Below are positions 1-7,935 of a stretch of 64,000 bases of DNA, in pieces. Under the pieces are notes generated by a model. The model was given only the letters and a program-made list of their open reading frames with translations. It had not been told where the DNA came from and did not search any database. The position numbers were made by a program, and so were the translations under genes. Where the stretch lies: positions 271,986-335,985 of the forward strand of contig CAWDXZ010000003.1 of NCBI GenBank assembly GCA_963806455.1, written 5' to 3'. Source of the DNA: Bog-756 sp963806455 (GTDB taxonomy: Bacteria > Actinomycetota > Acidimicrobiia > Acidimicrobiales > RAAP-2). Numbering within the stretch: position 1 is the stretch's first letter; every line of letters begins with the position of its first letter.

Positions 1-95
1 CCACCGGGAAGATCGGTGACGGCAAGGTCTGGGTTCTTGCGGTGGAGGAGGTCATCCGGGTACGGACGGGGGAGCGCGGCCCCGACGCCCTCTGA
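1..95 (+). CDS. glnB: Nitrogen regulatory protein P-II, C-terminal end (partial)
   Basis: Only the last 30 codons are present, read from base 3 to the TGA at 93-95. The residues TGKIGDGKVWV and then VRTGERGPDAL match the C-terminal strand and tail of GlnB/GlnK-type P-II proteins, small trimeric sensors of 2-oxoglutarate and ATP/ADP that control ammonium uptake and glutamine synthetase regulation. The TGKIGDGK segment belongs to the nucleotide-binding site. The rest of the gene lies outside the window, so GlnB cannot be told from GlnK, and any amtB or glnD neighbour cannot be seen. Confidence 0.9.
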   Translation, partial: TGKIGDGKVWVLAVEEVIRVRTGERGPDAL

Positions 96-211
96 CCACG
101 CCGCACCGCCGTGTCAGGTTGCGGCGACGTTTGTGGGGACAGACGGAACCTGAACGACGGACGGCCGGCCCCGGGCGGGGCCGGTTGTCCGCGTTCCCGG
201 TCGGGCGGCGG

Positions 212-967
212 TCAGCCGGCCTGGCGGGCGACGGCCGCCGCCGCCGCCCGGGCGGCCTCGGGATCACCGAGGTAGTCGCCGGACAGCACCGAGAGGTCGT
301 CGTCCAGCCGGTAGCGGAACGGGATGCCGGTCGGGATCTCGAGGTCGACGATGTCGTCGTCGCCGATGCCGTCGATGTGCTTGCGCAGCGCCCGGAGGCT
401 GTTGCCGTGGGCCACCACCAGCACGGTGCCGCCCCGGGCCCCCTCGGCCAGCAGGTCGGGCACAATGGCGTCGTACCAATAGGGGAGCACCCGGTCCACC
501 ACGTCTGACAGGCACTCGGTGGTCGGGAGCAGGTCGGCGGGCACGTCCCGGTAGCGGGGGTCGCCGTCGGGGTCGTGCTCGCTGCCCCGGTCCACCGGTG
601 GCGGTGGGGTCCGGTAGCTGCGGCGCCACTCCTTCACCTGGGCCTCGCCGTGGCGGGCGCTGGTCTCCTTCTTGTTGAGGCCCTGGAGGGCGCCGTAGTG
701 GCGCTCGTTCAGCCGCCAGTGCCGTCGAACCGGCAGCCAGCTGCGCCCGGCCTCCTCGAGGGCCAGCTCGGCGGTGCGGATGGCCCTGGCCAGCACCGAG
801 GTGTGCAGGAGGCGCAGGTCGAGGGCCTCCTCCCCGGCCAGCAGCCGGCCCGCGGTCCGGGCCTCGGCCTCGCCCAGGGCGGTGAGGCCGACGTCGACCC
901 ACCCGGTGAACAGGTTCTCGGCGTTCCACTGCGACTGACCGTGGCGGAGAAGTACCAGTTGGGGCAT
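212..967 (-). CDS. gpmA: 2,3-bisphosphoglycerate-dependent phosphoglycerate mutase
   Basis: This 251-aa protein interconverts 3- and 2-phosphoglycerate in glycolysis and gluconeogenesis. The phosphohistidine motif LLRHGQSQWN sits at the N-terminus (His about residue 9), followed by ERHYGALQG and the second histidine motif VVAHGNSLR, all diagnostic of the cofactor-dependent dPGM family; the length is normal. The ATG at 965-967 was chosen because it places RHG where the family has it; an in-frame extension to 1006 adds 13 unlikely residues. It is transcribed away from dnaK, so the 206 bases between them carry two divergent promoters. In mycobacteria the dPGM gene adjoins senX3-regX3; here that pair lies about 32 kb away. 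Confidence 0.95.
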   Translation of the reverse strand: MPQLVLLRHGQSQWNAENLFTGWVDVGLTALGEAEARTAGRLLAGEEALDLRLLHTSVLARAIRTAELALEEAGRSWLPVRRHWRLNERHYGALQGLNKKETSARHGEAQVKEWRRSYRTPPPPVDRGSEHDPDGDPRYRDVPADLLPTTECLSDVVDRVLPYWYDAIVPDLLAEGARGGTVLVVAHGNSLRALRKHIDGIGDDDIVDLEIPTGIPFRYRLDDDLSVLSGDYLGDPEAARAAAAAVARQAG

Positions 968-1023
968 GGTCCGAGCGTAATCCGGGCCGGTCCCAGGCGG
1001 CCTCACTGAAAATAACCAGAAAA

Positions 1024-1044
1024 CTTATGTGTAAGGCACTCAAG
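1024..1044 (+). promoter_or_regulatory. HAIR operator for HspR upstream of dnaK
   Basis: CTTATGT at 1024-1030 and ACTCAAG at 1038-1044 are separated by exactly 7 bases. The published HAIR consensus is CTTGAGT-N7-ACTCAAG, so the right arm is perfect and the left arm matches 5 of 7. It lies about 130 bases before the dnaK start, ahead of an operon that encodes HspR itself. A possible -10 hexamer TATGGT follows at 1050-1055, which would let bound HspR block the promoter; I see no clear -35. Confidence 0.8.
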
Positions 1045-1173
1045 TTTGGTATGGTGGTCAAAGTCAGAACAGAGATCGAGTGGGAGAGATCGAGGTGCGG
1101 GCGGCAGGCCGGCACCAACTGTCGAGCAACCAGAGAAGCGCCCGAAGAGGGCGGTGAGCAGGAGGCAAACAAG

Positions 1174-3006
1174 ATGGCCAAGGCCGTAGGAATCGACCTC
1201 GGGACCACCAACTCGGTGGTGTCGGTGCTGGAGGCCGGCGAGCCGGTCGTCATCCCCAACGCCGAGGGGGGCAGGACCACGCCCTCGGTGGTGGGCTTCG
1301 CCAAGTCGGGCGAGGTGCTGGTCGGCGAGGTGGCCAAGCGACAGGCCATCACCAACCCGGACCGCACGGTGCGGTCGGTCAAGCGGCACATGGGGACGTC
1401 GTGGGCGGTCGACATCGACGGGAAGAAGTACACGGCCCAGGAGATCTCGGCCCGGATCCTCGGCAAGCTGAAGCGGGACGCCGAGGCGTACCTCGGGGAC
1501 ACGGTGACCCAGGCGGTCATCACCGTGCCCGCCTACTTCGACGACGCCCAGCGGACGGCCACCAAGGAGGCCGGCGCCATCGCCGGGCTCGAGGTGCTCC
1601 GCATCATCAACGAGCCGACGGCGGCCGCGCTGGCCTACGGCCTGGACAAGGAGGGCGCCGACCAGACCGTGCTGGTCTTCGACCTCGGCGGCGGCACCTT
1701 CGACGTGTCGCTCCTCGAGATCGGCGACGGTGTGTTCGAGGTCAAGTCGACGGCGGGGAACTCCAAGCTCGGTGGTGACGACTGGGACCAGCGGATCATC
1801 GACTGGCTGGTGAAGACGTTCAAGGACACCGAGGGCGTCGACCTGTCCACCGACAAGATGGCCACCCAGCGCCTCCAGGAGGCCGCGGAGAAGGCGAAGA
1901 TCGAGCTCTCCTCACTGCAGGAGACCCAGATCAACCTCCCGTTCATCACGGCCACCTCCGAGGGCCCGAAGCACCTCGACGTGAAGCTGACCCGGGCCAA
2001 GTTCAACGAGTTGACCGCCGACCTGGTCGAGGCCTGCAAGGGCCCCTTCGACCAGGCCATCGCCGACTCGGGGCTGTCCAAGTCCGACATCGACCACGTG
2101 GTGCTGGTGGGGGGCTCCACCCGCATCCCCGCCGTCCAGGAGCTGGTCCAGCAGATGACCGGCAAGGAGGCCCACAAGGGCGTGAACCCGGACGAGGTGG
2201 TGGCCATCGGGGCCGCCGTCCAGGCCGGCGTGCTCAAAGGCGAGGTCAAAGACGTCCTCCTGCTCGACGTGACGCCCCTGTCGCTCGGGATCGAGACCAA
2301 GGGCAGCGTGATGCACCGGCTCATCGAGCGCAACACGACCATCCCGACCAAGCGGAGCGAGGTCTTCACCACGGCCGACGACAACCAGCCGTCGGTGGAG
2401 GTCCACGTCCTGCAGGGCGAGCGGGAGATGGCCATGTACAACAAGACCCTGGGCAAGTTCCAGCTGGTCGACCTGCCCCCGGCCCCGCGCGGCGTGCCGC
2501 AGATCGAGGTCACATTCGACATCGACGCCAACGGCATCGTGCACGTCTCGGCCAAGGACCGCGCCACCGGCAAGGAGCAGTCGATGACCATCACCGGCCA
2601 GTCGTCCCTGGCCAAGGAGGACATCGAGCGGATGGTCAAGGACGCCGAGGCCCACGCCGAGGACGACCGCCGCCGCAAGGAGGAGGCGGAGGTGCGGAAC
2701 AACGCCGACACCCTCGTCTACCAGACCGAGAAGCTCCTCGCCGAGCAGGGCGAGAAGTTCCAGGGCGACGAGAAGGACAAGGTGGCATCGGCCCTCGGGT
2801 CCCTCAAGGAGGCCCTGGCCGGCTCGGACGTCGAGGCCATCAAGACCTCGACGGAGACGCTGCTCTCGGCGAGTCAGTCGTTCAGTCAGCGGCTCTACGA
2901 GGAGGCGTCCCGGGCCGAGGCGTCCGCCCCGGGGGGCCAGGTGCCGGCCGACGACACCTCTGACGACGAGGTCGTGGACGCCGAGATCGTCGACGACAAG
3001 GGCTGA
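1174..3006 (+). CDS. dnaK: Chaperone protein DnaK (Hsp70)
   Basis: ATP-driven cytosolic Hsp70 of 610 aa. It opens with the phosphate-1 motif VGIDLGTTNSVV; LVFDLGGGTFDVSLL (phosphate 2) and VVLVGGSTRIPAVQ (adenosine region) follow. The substrate-binding domain begins after DVTPLSLGIETKG, and the acidic tail DDEVVDAEIVDD is typical of DnaK. The ATG at 1174 is supported by GGAGG at 1161-1165; an in-frame extension to 1027 would run through the regulatory region and is rejected. First gene of dnaK-grpE-dnaJ-hspR-clpB, 6 bases before grpE. Expected to be repressed by HspR through the HAIR site, with DnaK as co-repressor as in Streptomyces. Confidence 0.98.
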   Translation: MAKAVGIDLGTTNSVVSVLEAGEPVVIPNAEGGRTTPSVVGFAKSGEVLVGEVAKRQAITNPDRTVRSVKRHMGTSWAVDIDGKKYTAQEISARILGKLKRDAEAYLGDTVTQAVITVPAYFDDAQRTATKEAGAIAGLEVLRIINEPTAAALAYGLDKEGADQTVLVFDLGGGTFDVSLLEIGDGVFEVKSTAGNSKLGGDDWDQRIIDWLVKTFKDTEGVDLSTDKMATQRLQEAAEKAKIELSSLQETQINLPFITATSEGPKHLDVKLTRAKFNELTADLVEACKGPFDQAIADSGLSKSDIDHVVLVGGSTRIPAVQELVQQMTGKEAHKGVNPDEVVAIGAAVQAGVLKGEVKDVLLLDVTPLSLGIETKGSVMHRLIERNTTIPTKRSEVFTTADDNQPSVEVHVLQGEREMAMYNKTLGKFQLVDLPPAPRGVPQIEVTFDIDANGIVHVSAKDRATGKEQSMTITGQSSLAKEDIERMVKDAEAHAEDDRRRKEEAEVRNNADTLVYQTEKLLAEQGEKFQGDEKDKVASALGSLKEALAGSDVEAIKTSTETLLSASQSFSQRLYEEASRAEASAPGGQVPADDTSDDEVVDAEIVDDKG

Positions 3007-3012
3007 TCGTCG

Positions 3013-3723
3013 ATGACCGGCAGGAACGGGTCTGGTCGAGACGAGCGGCAGGGGGGTCCGGAGGGCGGGCAGCCCTCGGGGCCCGCCGCGCCCGGGGACC
3101 GGGAGGAGGCCGCCACCGGTGGGTCCGAGGCGGCGGCCCTGTCCGATGACGACGACCTCTTGGAGGACGAGCCCCTCGAGTTGAGTACCGAGATCATCGA
3201 CGGGAACGCCCCGGAGTCCGACGCCGTGGCCCAGGCCCTCGCCCAACGCGACGAGTATCTCGACTCGCTGCGGCGGCTGCAGGCCGAATTCGAGAACTAC
3301 AAGAAGCGGGTCATGAAGCAGCAGACCGACCAGGTGGCGCGCGCCGCCGTCTCGTTGCTGGAGAAGATCCTCCCGGTGCTCGACACCCTCGACCTGGCCA
3401 TCGAGCACCGGGGCGATCCCGACTCGACCGACGGACGGGCCCTGGCGGCCGTGGCCGGCCAGTTTCGAGACGTCCTGGCCAAGGAGGGCCTCGAGCGGAT
3501 CGACCCGCTCGGCGAGCCCTTCGACCCCAACGCCCACGAGGCGGTGGGCCACCTCCCGGCCGACGACGGCCCGGCCGCTGGCGACGAGGAGGAGGCGGCC
3601 GCGGCGACCTCCGACGGGGACGGGGGAGGTGACGGCGAGCCGGTGGTGGCCCAGGTGATGCGGGCCGGGTACCGCTGGCGCGGTGCGGTCGTGCGCCCGG
3701 CCATGGTCATGGTGCGCGGCTAA
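3013..3723 (+). CDS. grpE: Nucleotide exchange factor GrpE
   Basis: GrpE (236 aa) releases ADP from DnaK. Residues 1-70 are acidic and low complexity, then a coiled coil leads into the signature LRRLQAEFENYKKRV. The C-terminal beta domain carries GEPFDPNAHEAVGH and ends with GYRWRGAVVRPAMVMV. An unusual acidic, Gly/Ala-rich insertion of about 30 residues (after HLPADDGP, rich in E, A, D and G) splits the beta domain; it is longer than the linker in most GrpE proteins. Located between dnaK and dnaJ, so expression should follow the HspR regulon. Confidence 0.96.
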   Translation: MTGRNGSGRDERQGGPEGGQPSGPAAPGDREEAATGGSEAAALSDDDDLLEDEPLELSTEIIDGNAPESDAVAQALAQRDEYLDSLRRLQAEFENYKKRVMKQQTDQVARAAVSLLEKILPVLDTLDLAIEHRGDPDSTDGRALAAVAGQFRDVLAKEGLERIDPLGEPFDPNAHEAVGHLPADDGPAAGDEEEAAAATSDGDGGGDGEPVVAQVMRAGYRWRGAVVRPAMVMVRG

Positions 3724-3762
3724 AGAAGACGAGACGGGCTAGAGGAACGAGAGACGACAGCG

Positions 3763-4875
3763 GTGGCGCCCCAACGCGAATGGTTCGAGAAGGACTACTA
3801 CAAGACCCTCGGTGTGCCCTCGACGGCCACGGCCAAGGAGATCACCAGCGCCTACCGCAAGCTGGCCAAGAAGCACCACCCGGACACCAACCCCGGCCAG
3901 GAGGACGCCTTCAAGGAGGTCTCCGCCGCCTACGACGTCCTGGGTGACGTCGACCGGCGCAAGGAGTACGACGAGGTCCGGGCCATGGGCCCGGCGGCGG
4001 GGGCGGGCTTCCCGGGCGGGTTCGGCGGTGGTGGCGGCACGTTCCGGGTCGAGGACATGGGCGATCTGGGGGACCTGTTCGGCGGGTTGTTCGGCCGCGG
4101 CCGCCGGGGGGGCGGTGGTGGCGGCCCCCAGCGGGGCGCCGACGTCGAGACCGAGTTGCACCTCTCCTTCGAGGATGCGGTGAAGGGGGTGACCACGTCG
4201 GTCAACCTCACCACCGACGTGCGCTGCCACACCTGCTCGGGGAGCGGGGCCGCCCCCGGCACCCATCCGGTGCCCTGCCCGCGCTGCGGTGGCTCGGGAA
4301 CCCTCCAGGACAACCAGGGCCTCTTCTCCCTGAGCCAGATCTGCCCCCAGTGCGGCGGCCGGGGCACGGTCGTGACCACCCCGTGTCCGACCTGTGCGGG
4401 GACCGGGGTCGAGCACCGGAACCGGACGGTCAAGGTGCGGATACCGGCGGGCGTGGAGGACGGGCAGCGCATCCGGGTCAAGGGGCGAGGGGCCTCCGGC
4501 CGCGGCAACGGGCCGAGCGGAGACCTGTACGTGGTGGTCAAGGTGGACCGGCACGGGATCTTCGGTCGGCGGGGCCGGAACCTGACTCTCAGCGTGCCGG
4601 TGTCCTACGCCGAGGCCGCTCTCGGCACCATCCTCACCGTGCCCACCCTGACCGACCCGGTGACCCTGCGGGTCCCCCCCGGCACCCCGACCGGGCGGAC
4701 GTTCCGCGTCAAGGGCCGAGGCGTCCCGGCGGGCCGCAAGGGCACCGGCGGTGATCTGCTGGTCACCGTCGACGTCGACGTGCCCGACCAGCTGACCGAT
4801 GAGCAGCGGGCCGCGGTGGAGGCGCTGGCCACGGTCATCGAACCGCCCGAGCGCCGGCTCGGGAGCGTGTCGTGA
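3763..4875 (+). CDS. dnaJ: Chaperone protein DnaJ
   Basis: DnaJ (370 aa) stimulates the DnaK ATPase and delivers substrates. The J domain (about residues 10-75) has the HPD motif within KKHHPDTN. A Gly/Phe-rich linker follows, then four zinc-binding repeats: CHTCSGSG, CPRCGGSG, CPQCGGRG and CPTCAGTG. The C-terminal substrate-binding domain ends normally. GTG at 3763 is the start; the start residues line up with actinobacterial DnaJ1-type proteins encoded in dnaK operons. Its TGA overlaps the ATG of hspR (ATGA), implying translational coupling. Confidence 0.97.
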   Translation: MAPQREWFEKDYYKTLGVPSTATAKEITSAYRKLAKKHHPDTNPGQEDAFKEVSAAYDVLGDVDRRKEYDEVRAMGPAAGAGFPGGFGGGGGTFRVEDMGDLGDLFGGLFGRGRRGGGGGGPQRGADVETELHLSFEDAVKGVTTSVNLTTDVRCHTCSGSGAAPGTHPVPCPRCGGSGTLQDNQGLFSLSQICPQCGGRGTVVTTPCPTCAGTGVEHRNRTVKVRIPAGVEDGQRIRVKGRGASGRGNGPSGDLYVVVKVDRHGIFGRRGRNLTLSVPVSYAEAALGTILTVPTLTDPVTLRVPPGTPTGRTFRVKGRGVPAGRKGTGGDLLVTVDVDVPDQLTDEQRAAVEALATVIEPPERRLGSVS

Positions 4876-5278
4876 TGGACGAACGACGCGCTAGGGCCGT
4901 GTACGTCATCTCGGTGGCGGCCGAGCTCACCGGGGTGCACCCCCAGACCCTCCGGGTCTACGAGCGCCGCGGCCTCCTCGATCCGAGCCGGACCGAGGGG
5001 GGAGCCGCCGCTTCAGCGAGGAGGACCTCGACCGGCTACGGCATATCCAGAGCCTCACCAACGCCGGGGTGAACCTGGAGGGGGTGCGGCGGGTCATGGA
5101 ACTCGAGGCCGAGGTGGCCCGCCTGCGGGCCGAGCTGGAGACCACCCGGGCCGAGGCCCGGGAGGCGCTGGCCCTCACCCACCGACAGTACCGGCGCGAG
5201 CTGGTACCCCTGCGACAGACGCCCGTCCCGACCAGGACGGCCCGGCGGGCCACCCATGGCCCAGGAGGATCCCGATGA
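4875..5278 (+). CDS. hspR: Heat-shock repressor HspR, MerR family (frameshifted in this sequence)
   Basis: HspR represses the dnaK operon by binding HAIR sites. The first frame encodes the MerR-type helix-turn-helix (YVISVAAELTGVHPQTLRVYERRGLL) and stops being sensible at the six-G run 4997-5002. One extra G there would read TEGGSRRFSEEDLDRLRHIQ and continue to GVNLEGVRRVMELEAEV, a coiled-coil-like tail matching HspR, and the stop at 5276-5278. As written the product ends early at 5072 with a nonsense tail. The ATG at 4875 overlaps the dnaJ stop, and the restored stop overlaps the clpB ATG at 5275. Since operator and both couplings are intact, a missed base in a homopolymer is likelier than true loss, but a real mutation cannot be excluded. 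Confidence 0.85.
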
Positions 5279-7767
5279 GCATCACCCCCGACCGCTGGAC
5301 GCTCAAGACCCAGGAGGCCTTCACTGCGGCCGTCGAACGGGCCCAGGCCGCCCACAACGCCGAGATCACTCCCGAGCACCTGCTGGCGGCGGTGATCGAC
5401 CAGGCCGACGGGATCGCCGGGCCCATCCTCACGCGGATCGGCGTCGAGCCGGCGCTGATCCGCGAACGGCTCGAGAGTGAGCTCGGCCGGTTGGCCCAGG
5501 CCTTCGGTGGGGGTGAGCCGGGCATCAGCCGGTCGCTGCGCGACGTGCTCGCCGCGGCCGACACCCAGCGGGCCGACATGGGCGACGAGTACCTCTCGGT
5601 CGAGCACCTCATGCTGGCCATGGCCGATCGCCTCGGCGTCGACCGTGACGAGCTCCTGGCCGCCCTGCGCGACGTGCGCGGCAGCCACCGGGTCACCTCC
5701 CAGAACCCCGAGGAGACCTTCCAGGCGCTCGAGCGCTACGGGCGCGACCTCACCGCCCTGGCCCGCCAGGGGCGGATGGACCCGGTCATCGGCCGGGACG
5801 AGGAGGTACGCCGGGTCATCCAGGTCCTGTCCCGCCGCACCAAGAACAACCCGGTCCTCATCGGCGAGCCGGGTGTGGGCAAGACGGCCATCGTGGAGGG
5901 GCTGGCCCAGCGCATCGTGGAGGGCGACGTGCCCGAGGGCCTGAAGGGCAAGCGGGTCATCGGCCTCGACATGGGCTCCATGGTGGCCGGGGCCAAGTAC
6001 CGGGGTGAGTTCGAGGAGCGGTTGAAGGCCGTCCTGAAGGAGATCACCGACGCCGAGGGCGAGATCATCACCTTCGTCGACGAGCTGCACACCATCGTCG
6101 GGGCCGGTGGCGGGGCCGAGGGGGCCATGGATGCCGGCAACATGATCAAGCCCATGCTGGCTCGGGGCGAGCTCCGGCTGATCGGCGCCACCACCCTCGA
6201 CGAGTACCGCCGGTACATCGAGAAGGACGCCGCCTTGGAACGCCGCTTCCAGCAGGTGTTCGTACCGCCCCCGTCCGTCGAGGACACCATCGCCATCCTG
6301 CGCGGCCTGAAGGAGCGCTACGAGGTCCACCACGGCGTCCGCATCCAAGACGCCGCCCTGGTGGCCGCGGCCGTGCTGTCCGACCGCTATGTGACCGGCC
6401 GGTTCCTGCCTGACAAGGCCATCGACCTCATGGACGAGGCGGCCAGCCGGCTGCGCATCGAGATCGACTCGATGCCGACCGAGCTCGATGTGGTCACCCG
6501 GCGCCTGCGCCAGCTGGAGATCGAGCGGATGGCACTGGAGAAGGAGACCGACGCCGCCTCGGTCGAGCGCCTGGCCCGGCTGGACGAGGAGATGGCCAAC
6601 CTCGGGGAGGAGTCGGTGGCCATGACGGCCCACTGGCAGTCCGAGAAGGAGGCCATCGCCACCATCCAGGCGCTGAAGGGCGAGCTCGAGCGCCAGCGGG
6701 GCGAGGCCGAGCGGCTGGCCCGCGACGGGAACCTGGCCCAGGCGTCGGAGATCACCTATGGCGTCATCCCCGAGCTCGAGCGGCAGGTCGAGGAGGCGAC
6801 CGACGCCCTCGACGAGCTCCAGAAGGAGCAGCGGTTCCTGAAGGAGGAGGTGGACGCCGAGGACGTGGCCGAGGTGGTCAGCCGGGCCACCGGCGTGCCG
6901 GTCAGCCGGCTGCTGGAGGGCGAGGTCGAGAAGCTGATCCGCATGGAGGACGCCCTCCACGCCCGGGTCGTGGGCCAGGACGAAGCCGTCTCGGCCGTGG
7001 CCAACGCCATCCGGCGGAGCCGGGCCGGGCTCTCCGACCCCAATCGGCCCATCGGGTCGTTCCTCTTCCTGGGACCGACCGGGGTGGGCAAGACGGAGCT
7101 CGCCCGGGCCCTGGCCGACTTCCTGTTCGACGACGCCCGCGCCATGGTGCGCATCGACATGAGCGAGTACTCGGAACGCCACTCGACGGCCCGCCTGGTC
7201 GGGGCCCCGCCCGGCTACGTCGGCTACGAGGAGGGCGGCCAGCTGACCGAGGCCGTCCGCCGCCGCCCCTATGCCGTGGTGCTCCTCGACGAGCTCGAGA
7301 AGGCCCACCCCGACGTGTTCAACACGCTCCTCCAGCTGCTGGAGGACGGCCGCCTGACCGACGGGCAGGGCCGCACCGTCGACTTCACCAACACGGTGCT
7401 CATCATGACCTCCAACATCCCCGGTGAGCCCATCGAGTACTTCAAGCCCGAGTTCGTCAACCGCATCGACGAGATCGTGCGCTTCCACGCCCTGTCCCGG
7501 GAGGATCTGGCCCGCATCGTCTCCATCCAGTTGAACGGATTGCGGGCGCGCCTGGCCGAGCGGCGCCTGAGCCTGGCCGTCACCCCGGCGGCGGAGGCCT
7601 GGCTGGCCCAGGCCGGCTTCGATCCCGACTTCGGGGCCCGCCCGTTGCGCCGGGTCATCCAGCGCGAGGTCGAAGACCCCCTCGCCATGGCCCTGCTGGA
7701 GGGCCGCTACCCCGAGGGCTCGGTGGTGAAGGTGGACGCCGTGGACGGGGCCATCACCCTGGTGTGA
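5275..7767 (+). CDS. clpB: ATP-dependent disaggregase ClpB
   Basis: ClpB (830 aa) is a hexameric AAA+ machine that pulls proteins from aggregates with DnaK-DnaJ-GrpE. Order: Clp_N domain (about 1-145), first AAA with Walker A GEPGVGKT (about residue 198) and LDMGSMVAGAKYRGEFEERL, long coiled-coil middle domain (about 405-525), second AAA with GPTGVGKT (about residue 600) and Walker B VVLLDELEKAH, then the ClpB C-terminal domain. It lacks the ClpP-binding loop of ClpA/ClpX. The stretch between MTSNIPGEP and FKPEFVNRIDE is about 20 residues shorter than in most ClpB proteins. AGGAGGAT at 5263-5270 is a strong ribosome-binding site. Last gene of the operon; in Streptomyces clpB is also under HspR. 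Confidence 0.97.
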   Translation: MSITPDRWTLKTQEAFTAAVERAQAAHNAEITPEHLLAAVIDQADGIAGPILTRIGVEPALIRERLESELGRLAQAFGGGEPGISRSLRDVLAAADTQRADMGDEYLSVEHLMLAMADRLGVDRDELLAALRDVRGSHRVTSQNPEETFQALERYGRDLTALARQGRMDPVIGRDEEVRRVIQVLSRRTKNNPVLIGEPGVGKTAIVEGLAQRIVEGDVPEGLKGKRVIGLDMGSMVAGAKYRGEFEERLKAVLKEITDAEGEIITFVDELHTIVGAGGGAEGAMDAGNMIKPMLARGELRLIGATTLDEYRRYIEKDAALERRFQQVFVPPPSVEDTIAILRGLKERYEVHHGVRIQDAALVAAAVLSDRYVTGRFLPDKAIDLMDEAASRLRIEIDSMPTELDVVTRRLRQLEIERMALEKETDAASVERLARLDEEMANLGEESVAMTAHWQSEKEAIATIQALKGELERQRGEAERLARDGNLAQASEITYGVIPELERQVEEATDALDELQKEQRFLKEEVDAEDVAEVVSRATGVPVSRLLEGEVEKLIRMEDALHARVVGQDEAVSAVANAIRRSRAGLSDPNRPIGSFLFLGPTGVGKTELARALADFLFDDARAMVRIDMSEYSERHSTARLVGAPPGYVGYEEGGQLTEAVRRRPYAVVLLDELEKAHPDVFNTLLQLLEDGRLTDGQGRTVDFTNTVLIMTSNIPGEPIEYFKPEFVNRIDEIVRFHALSREDLARIVSIQLNGLRARLAERRLSLAVTPAAEAWLAQAGFDPDFGARPLRRVIQREVEDPLAMALLEGRYPEGSVVKVDAVDGAITLV

Positions 7768-7935
7768 CCCGGCCGGTCGAGGCGCCTTCCCGGTGGACGG
7801 CGCCGGGCAGGGTTGCCATCATGTGGTCCGTGGAGCGCCCGGGCGGAACGGCTCAGCCGGCGGGGGCGAGGCAGGAGCCGTTGCCCTCCCGGGCGCGCCG
7901 GTCGTGGTGGCGCCGGCAATGATGACGCGGCCGTC

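Noticed and set aside
4927..7488. Very long open frame antisense to clpB (853 codons), and similar ones antisense to dnaK (1912-3552) and to the UbiB-like gene (8877-11324)
   Set aside because: Artefacts of high-GC codon structure: low-complexity Val/Gly/Leu/His-rich translation, no family motif, fully overlapping well-supported genes.
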